27,515 bases of DNA from JALORV01 sp035498175. Lineage in GTDB: Bacteria > Pseudomonadota > Gammaproteobacteria > Burkholderiales > Burkholderiaceae_F. A program made the position numbers and the translations under genes. The stretch is from assembly GCA_035498175.1 (NCBI GenBank), contig DATKAJ010000061.1, forward strand, positions 1 through 27,515, in the 5' to 3' direction. This document shows, piece after piece, positions 1 through 7,070 of the stretch. How positions within the stretch are numbered: the stretch's first letter is position 1; each line of letters opens with the position of its first letter. The notes under the pieces are model-generated. The model worked only from the letters and a program-made list of their open reading frames with translations. It searched no databases and had not been told where the DNA came from.

Positions 1-6
1 GGAAGC

Positions 7-1518
7 TTACCTGCCTCGGCGATTCGTCGGTGGCATAAGGCCTGGAATGTTGGTACGGACCGTCGTCGCGTCGCGGCGCGGATCCCCGCGGCCCGCAGCG
101 CTCGACTGTGTTGGCGCAACAGCTCGCGCCGGTGCTTTTCCAGATGCAGATCCTCTCGGCGTCGCGTGCTCAAGGCCCGCGCGCACATCTGCGCGGCCGC
201 CGTTGGCTCGCTGGCTCGTGCCGGACTGACTGTGCACCGTCTGGTCGGGGCGCCGACCGGTCGGCTGGACGGAACCGCGCGAACCGCTGCGCTGCGGCTT
301 CGGCGCCGGGGCGGAGCGCTTGCGCCGCGACTGCTCGGGTCGCGGCGGACGCTGGTCGGGGTCGTGTGGGGCTGCCGACGCTGCTTCGTAGTTGGCCACC
401 GTCATCGGCGGGATCGGACGCCGGATCAGGCGCTCGATGTCCCGCAGCAACGGTTCCTCCTCGCGGCTCACCAGCGAGATCGCCTCGCCGGTGGCGCCGG
501 CACGGCCGGTGCGCCCGATCCGGTGCACGTAATCCTCGGGCACATTCGGCAGATCGAAGTTGACCACGTGCGGCAGTTGCTCGATGTCGAGCCCGCGCGC
601 CGCAATGTCAGTGGCCACCAGCGTCTGCAGCTCGCCGCGCTTGAAATCACCCAGTGCACGCGTGCGCGCGTTCTGGCTCTTGTTGCCGTGGATCGGCAGC
701 GCCGTCACGCCATGCTTGTTCAGATACTCGGCGAGGCGGTTCGCACCGTGCTTCGTGCGCGTGAACACCAGCACCTGGTACCACTGCCGGTCTCGGATCA
801 GATGCGCCAGCAGCGCCGACTTGCCGGTCTTCTCGATGCGGATCCACTTCTGGTCGACTGCTTCGACGGTCGAGTTGCGCGGGGTGGCCTGCACCGAAGT
901 CGGGTTCACCAGCAGACCGCCGGCAAGCGCGCGGATCTCGTCGGAGAAAGTCGCCGAAAAAAGCAGCGTCTGGCGTTGTTTCGGCAGGTGCGAGAACACG
1001 CGCTTCATGTCGGGCAGGAACCCCATGTCGAGCATGCGATCGGCTTCGTCGAGCACCAGCACTTCGATGCGTGTGAGGTCGATGGTCTTCTGACCGACGT
1101 GGTCCAGCAGGCGTCCCGGCGTGGCGACGACGATGTCGACCCCGGACTTCAGCGCGCTGATCTGCGGGCCGATCGACACGCCGCCGAAGATCGCTACGCA
1201 CCGCACACGCATGTGCCGGCCGTATTCACGCACGCTGGCCTCGACCTGCGCAGCCAGTTCGCGCGTCGGCGCGAGAATCAGCACGCGCGGTGCGCGATGT
1301 CGGGCCGGCGCATCCTCCGTGGCCAGGCGCTCCAGGATCGGCAGCACGAAGGCGGCCGTCTTGCCGGTGCCGGTCTGTGCCCCGGCCATGAGGTCCGCGC
1401 CGGCGAGCACGGCAGGGATCGCCTGCTGCTGGATCGGCGTAGGTTGGGTGTATCCGAGCTCGGTGACGGCGCGGACGAGTACCTCGGACAGACCGAGGGA
1501 AACAAAGGACGAATTCAA
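7..1518 (-). CDS. rhlE: ATP-dependent DEAD-box RNA helicase, RhlE type
   Basis: 503-residue DEAD-box helicase that unwinds short RNA duplexes, in bacteria usually in ribosome maturation, RNA decay or cold adaptation. The N-terminal core has a Q-motif region (PTPIQ), Walker A AQTGTGKT, PTRELA, the DEAD box within VLDEADRMLDMGF, and SAT. The C-terminal core has ATDIAARGLD and HRIGRTGRAG. After about residue 375 comes a low-complexity Arg/Pro/Ser/Gly tail typical of RhlE proteins, probably disordered and RNA-binding. The start is a TTG (minus strand, base 1518) preceded by AGGAG with 6-nt spacing; no ATG fits the conserved N-terminus better. A 14-bp perfect palindrome lies about 40 bases upstream. 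RhlE is preferred over SrmB/CsdA/RhlB by overall layout, but paralogues in this family are easily confused. Confidence 0.9.
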   Translation of the reverse strand: MNSSFVSLGLSEVLVRAVTELGYTQPTPIQQQAIPAVLAGADLMAGAQTGTGKTAAFVLPILERLATEDAPARHRAPRVLILAPTRELAAQVEASVREYGRHMRVRCVAIFGGVSIGPQISALKSGVDIVVATPGRLLDHVGQKTIDLTRIEVLVLDEADRMLDMGFLPDMKRVFSHLPKQRQTLLFSATFSDEIRALAGGLLVNPTSVQATPRNSTVEAVDQKWIRIEKTGKSALLAHLIRDRQWYQVLVFTRTKHGANRLAEYLNKHGVTALPIHGNKSQNARTRALGDFKRGELQTLVATDIAARGLDIEQLPHVVNFDLPNVPEDYVHRIGRTGRAGATGEAISLVSREEEPLLRDIERLIRRPIPPMTVANYEAASAAPHDPDQRPPRPEQSRRKRSAPAPKPQRSGSRGSVQPTGRRPDQTVHSQSGTSQRANGGRADVRAGLEHATPRGSASGKAPARAVAPTQSSAAGRGDPRRDATTVRTNIPGLMPPTNRRGR

Positions 1519-1556
1519 TGCGAACTCCTGAGCACGGCCTGTGCGAGATCGCCTCG

Positions 1557-1570
1557 CTGAACCGGTTCAG
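1557..1570. promoter_or_regulatory. 14-bp perfect palindrome upstream of rhlE
   Basis: CTGAACCGGTTCAG is a perfect dyad 39 to 52 bases upstream of the helicase TTG start, within the 188-base gap to the next gene. Its size and place suit a dimeric regulator's operator or a small hairpin in the leader. No promoter boxes were clear around it, so the role is inferred. Confidence 0.35.
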
Positions 1571-1706
1571 GCAAATGCGGAATGAAAAAGACTTCGAGGG
1601 AGGCTTGGAACGACACACAACCGCGAGTGACGGGTGCAAACCGGAACCGATGCACCGCTATCAGAGTGTCATGTTACACGCGGCGCGCGATTCTGGCCAC
1701 TCCTCG

Positions 1707-2276
1707 CTAGAGCCCGATATCCAGTCCCCAGAGCACCGCAATGCCGAGCAGCAGGAACAGCGCCGCGGCGATGCTGTTCATCAGCCGCTTTGGCAGCTTC
1801 TCGGCCGCGACGTTGCCCAATAGCACGGCCGGGACGTTGGCGAGCATCATGCCGATCGTCGTTCCGGCGACCACCGCCACCAGCGCGTCGTAGCGCGCGG
1901 CCAGCGCGATCGTGGCGATCTGCGTCTTGTCGCCCATTTCGACCAGGAAGAAGGCGACCAGCGTCGTGCCGAAGACGCCGTAGCGCGAGGCCTTCTCGGC
2001 TCCGGTATCGAGCTTGTCTGGCACCAGCATCCAAACGGCCATCGCGATGAACGACAGGCCGAGCGCCCAGCGCATCGCCTGCGGTCCGATCACATGCGTC
2101 AGCCACGTGCCCACCGCGCCTGCCAGGAAGTGGTTTGCCAGCGTGGCGAAGAGGATGCCCAGGATGATGGGCCATGGCTTGCGGTACTTCGCCGCGAGCG
2201 CAAGCGCAAGCAACTGGGTCTTGTCACCGATCTCGGCGAGCGCGACGACGCCGATGGAAACGAGCAATGCGGTCAT
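1707..2276 (-). CDS. GDT1/TMEM165 (UPF0016) family cation exporter
   Basis: 189-residue inner-membrane protein of the GDT1/TMEM165 family, whose characterised members transport Mn2+ and/or Ca2+. Bacterial members such as MneA export manganese. Both hallmark E-x-G-D-K-T motifs are present: EIGDKT at residues 15-20 and EMGDKT at 113-118. Each sits in a hydrophobic helix, giving the usual duplicated three-plus-three helix arrangement. The length is typical for the prokaryotic family. It is transcribed divergently from ettA across a 127-base gap. I looked there for a yybP-ykoY manganese riboswitch, which sometimes precedes this family, and did not recognise one. Mn2+ as the substrate is inferred from the family. 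Confidence 0.88.
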   Translation of the reverse strand: MTALLVSIGVVALAEIGDKTQLLALALAAKYRKPWPIILGILFATLANHFLAGAVGTWLTHVIGPQAMRWALGLSFIAMAVWMLVPDKLDTGAEKASRYGVFGTTLVAFFLVEMGDKTQIATIALAARYDALVAVVAGTTIGMMLANVPAVLLGNVAAEKLPKRLMNSIAAALFLLLGIAVLWGLDIGL

Positions 2277-2315
2277 TGGACTCGGGCTGGACCGCGCTGC
2301 CCGCGGCCGCGCATT

Positions 2316-2328
2316 CTAGGGTCCCTAG
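2316..2328. promoter_or_regulatory. Short inverted repeat in the gdt1-ettA divergent region
   Basis: CTAGGG-T-CCCTAG is a 6-bp perfect inverted repeat with a one-base centre, 40 bases from the exporter start and 75 bases from the ettA start. It could be an operator serving either gene. This is positional inference only. Confidence 0.25.
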
Positions 2329-2359
2329 GAAGGCCGAGGGTTGGCCTGCGTCATGCTGC

Positions 2360-2365
2360 GATAAT
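2360..2365 (+). promoter_or_regulatory. Possible -10 box for ettA
   Basis: GATAAT matches the sigma-70 -10 consensus at five of six positions. It lies 38 bases upstream of the ettA ATG, implying a leader of about 30 nt. No good -35 element is visible at the proper distance (only AGGGTT with 17-bp spacing), so support is weak. Confidence 0.3.
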
Positions 2366-2403
2366 CGCGCTCCGCCTTTTCGCTGCAGCTGGCATTCGAC
2401 ACG

Positions 2404-4071
2404 ATGGCGCAGTACGTCTACACGATGATCCGCGTGGGCAAGATTGTCCCGCCCAAGCGCGAGATCCTGAAGAACATCTCGCTCAGCTTCTTCCCCGGCG
2501 CCAAGATCGGCGTGCTCGGGCTCAACGGTTCTGGCAAGTCGACGCTGCTGAAGATCATGGCCGGCCTTGATAGGGAGATCGAAGGTGAGGCCACGCCGAT
2601 GCCGGGGCTGACGATCGGCTTCCTGCCGCAGGAACCTCAGCTCGACCCCGCCAAGACCGTGAAGGACGAGGTCGAGGCCGGGCTCGGCGAGGTGATGCAG
2701 GCCAAGCAGAAGCTCGAGGAAATCTACGCGGCCTACGCGGAGCCGGACGCCGACTTCGACAGGCTCTCGGCCGATCAGGCGAAGTACGAGGCGATCATCG
2801 CGACCTCGGGCGCCGACGTCGAGCACCAGATGGAGATCGCGGCCGATGCGCTGCGACTGCCGCCGTGGGACGCACAGATCGCCAAGCTCTCCGGCGGCGA
2901 GAAGCGGCGCGTGGCGCTGTGCAAGTTGCTGCTGTCGAAGCCTGACATGCTGCTGCTCGACGAGCCAACCAACCATCTCGACGCCGAGAGTGTGGACTGG
3001 CTCGAGCAGTTTCTGCAGCGTTTCCCCGGCACGGTTGTCGCGGTGACGCACGACCGCTACTTCCTCGACAACGCCGCCGAGTGGATCCTCGAACTCGACC
3101 GCGGCATGGGCATCCCGTGGAAGGGCAATTACAGCTCGTGGCTCGAGCAGAAGGAGCAGCGGCTCGAGCAGGAGGCCAAGACCGAGGCCGCCCGCATCAA
3201 GACGATGAAGAACGAGCTCGAATGGGTGCGGCAGAACGCCAAGGGCCGGCAGGCCAAGAGCAAGGCACGCCTGAAGCGCTTCGACGAGCTGTCCTCATAC
3301 GAATATCAGCGCCGCAACGAGACGCAGGAAATCTTCATTCCGGTGGCCGAGCGGCTCGGCAACCAGGTGATCGAGTTCAAGGACGTCAGCAAAGGGTATG
3401 GCGACCGGCTGCTGATCGACAAACTGAGCCTCACGATCCCGCCCGGAGCGATCGTCGGCGTGATCGGTCCGAACGGCGCGGGCAAGTCGACGCTGTTCCG
3501 CATGATCACCGGCCAGGAAAAACCTGACTCGGGCGAGATCGTCGAAGGCCCGAGTGTGCAAATCGCGGCGGTCGACCAGTCGCGCGAATCGTTGCCGAAC
3601 GACAAGACGGTGTGGGAGGCGATCTCGGGCGGACTCGACATCCTGCAGGTCGGCAAGTTCGAGATGCCGTCACGCGCCTACCTGGGGCGCTTCAACTTCA
3701 AGGGCGGGGACCAGCAGAAGATCGTCGGCAATCTGTCCGGCGGCGAGCGCGGCCGACTCCATCTCGCGGCCACGCTTCTTCGCGGCGGCAATGTGCTGCT
3801 GCTCGACGAACCGTCGAATGACCTCGACGTCGAGACGCTGCGCGCGCTCGAAGAGGCGCTGCTCGAGTTCGCCGGCTCGGTGCTGGTGATTTCCCACGAC
3901 CGCTGGTTCCTCGACCGCATCGCGACCCACATCCTCGCGGCCGAGGGCGACTCGCAGTGGTTCTTCTACAACGGCAATTACCAGGAATACGAAGCCGACA
4001 AGAAGAAGCGTCTGGGTGAGGAGGGCGCCCAGCCGCACCGCCTGCGCTTCAAGCCCTTGACCCGCGTCTAG
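2404..4071 (+). CDS. ettA: Energy-dependent translational throttle protein EttA (ABC-F ATPase)
   Basis: 555-residue soluble ABC-F ATPase. In E. coli, EttA binds the ribosomal E site and gates the first elongation step according to the ADP/ATP ratio. It has two nucleotide-binding domains: Walker A GLNGSGKST (39-47), signature LSGGEKRR and Walker B LLLDEPTNHLD in the first; Walker A GPNGAGKST (355-363), signature LSGGERGR and LLLDEPSNDLD in the second. Between them is a charged helical linker (P-site tRNA interaction motif) of about 80 residues rich in Lys, Glu and Gln. There are no transmembrane segments. The start MAQYVYTM is the conserved family N-terminus, though the Shine-Dalgarno is poor. 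The stop overlaps by one base an in-frame GTG of the next reading frame, but mnmC more plausibly begins 87 bases later. Confidence 0.95.
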   Translation: MAQYVYTMIRVGKIVPPKREILKNISLSFFPGAKIGVLGLNGSGKSTLLKIMAGLDREIEGEATPMPGLTIGFLPQEPQLDPAKTVKDEVEAGLGEVMQAKQKLEEIYAAYAEPDADFDRLSADQAKYEAIIATSGADVEHQMEIAADALRLPPWDAQIAKLSGGEKRRVALCKLLLSKPDMLLLDEPTNHLDAESVDWLEQFLQRFPGTVVAVTHDRYFLDNAAEWILELDRGMGIPWKGNYSSWLEQKEQRLEQEAKTEAARIKTMKNELEWVRQNAKGRQAKSKARLKRFDELSSYEYQRRNETQEIFIPVAERLGNQVIEFKDVSKGYGDRLLIDKLSLTIPPGAIVGVIGPNGAGKSTLFRMITGQEKPDSGEIVEGPSVQIAAVDQSRESLPNDKTVWEAISGGLDILQVGKFEMPSRAYLGRFNFKGGDQQKIVGNLSGGERGRLHLAATLLRGGNVLLLDEPSNDLDVETLRALEEALLEFAGSVLVISHDRWFLDRIATHILAAEGDSQWFFYNGNYQEYEADKKKRLGEEGAQPHRLRFKPLTRV

Positions 4072-4157
4072 TGCAGGATTCGGTCCCCGCTACGACATGG
4101 TCTGCGGCGGGCTCGCGGCGCACTGATCGTCGAGGATACTGGCCGGATAATCCCGGC

Positions 4158-6110
4158 ATGAGCGTGCAACCCGAACGGCTGGGGCGCGATGCCTCCGGGG
4201 CGCCGTACAGCGAGCGCTACCGCGACGTCTATGCCAGTCGCGACGGGGCGCTCGGACAGGCGATGCACGTATTCCTCGGCGGCAATCGGCTGCCGCAACG
4301 CTGGCGCGGGCGCCGCCAGTTCGTGATTCTCGAGACGGGCTTCGGGCTCGGCGTGAACTTCCTCGCGACCTGGAAGGCGTGGCGCGACGATTCCCAACGG
4401 CCCGATCGGCTCCACTTCGTGTCGGTCGAAAGACATCCGTTGCCCTGCGAGGATCTGCTCGCGGGCGCTCCCGCACCATTGCTCGGGCTGGCGACGCTGC
4501 TGGCGCACGCGTGGCCGCGCGCCACTCCCGGATTGCACCGGATCGAGTTCGAATCCGGCGGCGTCACGCTGACGCTGGCCTTCGGCGATGCCCGCAATCT
4601 GGTGCCGGACCTGGAGTTGGGGACCGACGCCATTTACCTCGACGGCTTCGCACCGGCGCGCAATCCGGAGATGTGGGAGCCCGGACTGCTCAAGGCGGCC
4701 GCGCGCAGTGCGCGGCCGGGAGCCACGGTAGCGACCTACACGAGTGCACCCGCAGTGCGTGACGCGCTCGCGGCAGCCGGCTTCGAGCTGCAATTGCAGT
4801 CGGGCTTCGGTCAAAAGCGCCGCATGGTCGCAGGGACGTACGCGCCGCGATGGCGCGTACGACGCCACGAGCCGCCGTCGGCGTACGCGGGCCGGCGCGA
4901 TGCGATCGTCGTCGGAGCCGGGCTCGCGGGCAGCGCCTGTGCCGAGGCACTGGCGCGGCGCGGCTGGTCGGTCCGCGTGCTCGATAGCGACGGGCAAGTC
5001 GCGAGTGGCGCCTCGGCGCTGCCGTGGGGACTGCTGCATCCGCAATTCGCGCTCGACGACTCCCCGCTGGTGCGGCTGACCCGCGCCGGGACGGAAGCTG
5101 CCCGCGCCGCACTCGATCGTGTTGCGCCGGGTGGAGACTGCAACGGACAGCGCGTCGCGCGCGAGTCGGGTGTCCTGCAGCTCGCGGGGGACTTTGACGC
5201 CGAGCGCTGGCGGCATGCGCTCGACCGGGTTGGCTTGCCGCCGGACTTCGTGCAATGGTGTTCCGCAGATGCCGCGGCCGAACGGATCGGGATGCGGCCG
5301 CGCGGCCCGGGACTGTGGTGGCCGGAGGGGATGATGGTCGCGCCCGCGCGCTGGTGCCGTGCCATGCTGGAACGGCATGCGATCGTGCCGCGAAGCGGCG
5401 GTGCGAGTCGACTGGTCGCCGCGGACGCGGCCTGGCACGTCCTCGATGCACGCGGCAGTTCTCTGGACCGCGCGCCGGTCGTCGTGGTCGCGGCCGCGCT
5501 GGCGTCGCCACCGCTGCTCGAGACCTTGCATGCACGGGTCCGGTCCGTGCGCGGCCGGATCGCTTTTCTGCAGGCGGATGCATGGTCCGCGCTGTGCGCG
5601 CCGGTCAGCGGGGAGGGCTACCTGATTCGCGATCCCGACGGCGGCGTTTCGATCGGCGCGACCTACGAAGACCCCAGCGGTCCGGAGGGCGGTTTCCTGA
5701 ACGAGCAGCACGCCCTCACGAGCAATCTCGCTCGCGTCTCACGCCTTCTGGCCGCACCGCCGCGTGCACTGGCGCGCGGAAGCTTCGATGGCGTGCGCTG
5801 CGTCGCGCACGACCGCATGCCGCACGCCGGCGCCGTCGCTGACGAAAGAGCGATCTCAACCGCGGCGGCGGATCTGCGTGGCCCGCATCTCGCGGATCTG
5901 CCACGCCGAGCCGGCCTCTATGCCAGCTTTGCGCTCGGCTCGCGTGGCCTGACCCTCGCGGCGTTGCTGGCTGAGCTGGTCGCGGCGCGCATCGAGGGTG
6001 AACCACTGCCGGTCGAGCGCAGTCTGGCCGCGACGGTCGACCCGGCGCGATTCGCGCTGCAGGCGCTGCGGCGTGGCAGCCGTGATTCAGCGGCAATGCG
6101 CATCGCCTGA
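4158..6110 (+). CDS. mnmC: Bifunctional tRNA (mnm5s2U34) methyltransferase / FAD-dependent oxidase MnmC
   Basis: 650-residue fusion enzyme completing mnm5s2U at tRNA wobble position 34. The C-terminal oxidase removes the carboxymethyl group from cmnm5U, and the N-terminal methyltransferase then methylates nm5U with SAM. The methyltransferase shows the SAM motif ETGFGLG (59-65) and LDGFAPARNPEMW from residue 161. The FAD domain begins with the Rossmann motif GAGLAG (253-258). The length matches full MnmC. The ATG at 4158 is chosen because the conserved N-terminus begins just after it; a GTG at 4071 would add 29 unlike residues. The gene follows ettA by 86 bases and may be co-transcribed. It depends on MnmE/MnmG, which are not in this window. 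Confidence 0.93.
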   Translation: MSVQPERLGRDASGAPYSERYRDVYASRDGALGQAMHVFLGGNRLPQRWRGRRQFVILETGFGLGVNFLATWKAWRDDSQRPDRLHFVSVERHPLPCEDLLAGAPAPLLGLATLLAHAWPRATPGLHRIEFESGGVTLTLAFGDARNLVPDLELGTDAIYLDGFAPARNPEMWEPGLLKAAARSARPGATVATYTSAPAVRDALAAAGFELQLQSGFGQKRRMVAGTYAPRWRVRRHEPPSAYAGRRDAIVVGAGLAGSACAEALARRGWSVRVLDSDGQVASGASALPWGLLHPQFALDDSPLVRLTRAGTEAARAALDRVAPGGDCNGQRVARESGVLQLAGDFDAERWRHALDRVGLPPDFVQWCSADAAAERIGMRPRGPGLWWPEGMMVAPARWCRAMLERHAIVPRSGGASRLVAADAAWHVLDARGSSLDRAPVVVVAAALASPPLLETLHARVRSVRGRIAFLQADAWSALCAPVSGEGYLIRDPDGGVSIGATYEDPSGPEGGFLNEQHALTSNLARVSRLLAAPPRALARGSFDGVRCVAHDRMPHAGAVADERAISTAAADLRGPHLADLPRRAGLYASFALGSRGLTLAALLAELVAARIEGEPLPVERSLAATVDPARFALQALRRGSRDSAAMRIA

Positions 6111-6193
6111 CCCCGCGACGTTGCGCGGATGCGCGCTTGCATATGCGGCCGCTCGACCGCACATAGTGAGTTCAATCATTCCTGGAGTGCAGC

Positions 6194-7030
6194 GTGTCCG
6201 CGCGACCCGTGATTCGTTCCACCCGCGGCATACAGACCAGCGACGGCGCTGGCGTGCGCCTGCGCCGCCTGATGGGCGGTGGCGGGGCGATTCCGTCGAT
6301 CGACCCATTCCTGATGCTCGACTACTTCGATACCGCGAATGCCGGCGACTACATTGCAGGATTCCCCGCGCATCCGCATCGGGGCTTCGAGACCGTCACC
6401 TACATGCTGAACGGACGCGTCCGGCATCGCGACAACCATGGCGGTGAAGGTGTGATCGAACCCGGCGGCGTGCAGTGGATGACCGCAGGACGCGGCGTTG
6501 TTCACTCCGAGATGCCGGAGCAGACCGAAGGGCTGATGCGCGGCTTCCAGCTGTGGGTCAACCTGCCGGCGCGACTGAAGATGACCGCTCCGGCGTATCA
6601 GGAACACAGCGCGGATCGGATGCCGGTCGAAGAGCGAGCCGGTGGCGTACGCGTGAAGGTGATTGCAGGCACGACCTCGTCGGGTACGCGCGGGCCGGTG
6701 ACGGCGGAGGCGACCGATGCGCGCTACTTCGACGTCGAACTGACGACCGGGAGCGAGTTCACGGAAGCGCTCCCGGTGGGGCACGCCGCCTTCGTGGTCG
6801 TCCATCAGGGCCGCGTGGACATCGACGGCCAGATCGTCGAAGCGGTCGGGCTTGCCGAACTCGGCGACGGCGACAGCGTGGTCCTGCGCGCGGCGGAGGG
6901 TCCAGCGCGCGCGCTGCTGATCGCCGGCAAACCCCTGCACGAACCCGTGGCGTGGCACGGCCCGTTCGTGATGAACACGTACGAAGAACTGGTGCAGGCC
7001 GTCGAGGACTACCAGGCCGGACGTTTCTGA
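6194..7030 (+). CDS. Pirin family bicupin protein
   Basis: 278-residue pirin. Pirins are cupin-fold, metal-binding proteins; some have quercetin 2,3-dioxygenase activity and others have regulatory roles. The N-terminal cupin retains the expected metal ligands: H60 and H62 in HPHRGFE, and H104 and E106 in GVVHSEMPE. The C-terminal half forms the second cupin and has the FVVVHQGRVDI-type strand pattern. The start is GTG, preceded by GGAG with 6-nt spacing. It follows mnmC by 83 bases and is convergent with the EF-G-like gene across a 40-base gap holding a 24-nt palindrome. The physiological substrate cannot be told from sequence. Confidence 0.9.
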   Translation: MSARPVIRSTRGIQTSDGAGVRLRRLMGGGGAIPSIDPFLMLDYFDTANAGDYIAGFPAHPHRGFETVTYMLNGRVRHRDNHGGEGVIEPGGVQWMTAGRGVVHSEMPEQTEGLMRGFQLWVNLPARLKMTAPAYQEHSADRMPVEERAGGVRVKVIAGTTSSGTRGPVTAEATDARYFDVELTTGSEFTEALPVGHAAFVVVHQGRVDIDGQIVEAVGLAELGDGDSVVLRAAEGPARALLIAGKPLHEPVAWHGPFVMNTYEELVQAVEDYQAGRF

Positions 7031-7042
7031 GGCAGGTTCGAG

Positions 7043-7066
7043 GCTGCGCCGCAGCTGCGGCGCAGC
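7043..7066. terminator. 24-nt perfect palindrome between convergent genes
   Basis: GCTGCGCCGCAG is followed at once by its exact reverse complement. In RNA either strand would form a very GC-rich stem of about 10 bp with a tight loop. It fills the gap between the pirin stop (7030) and the EF-G-like stop (7071). There is no T-run on either side, so it is not a canonical intrinsic terminator. A bidirectional pause, terminator or 3'-end stabiliser is inferred from position. Confidence 0.5.
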
Positions 7067-7070
7067 TTAG

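Noticed and set aside
2277..2403. Possible yybP-ykoY manganese riboswitch before the GDT1-type exporter
   Set aside because: I looked for the conserved internal loop sequences in the minus-strand leader and did not find them; the gap is also short.
4068..5711. 547-codon minus-strand frame over mnmC
   Set aside because: Low-complexity Arg/Ala/Pro-rich translation; the plus strand encodes a full MnmC with SAM and FAD motifs.
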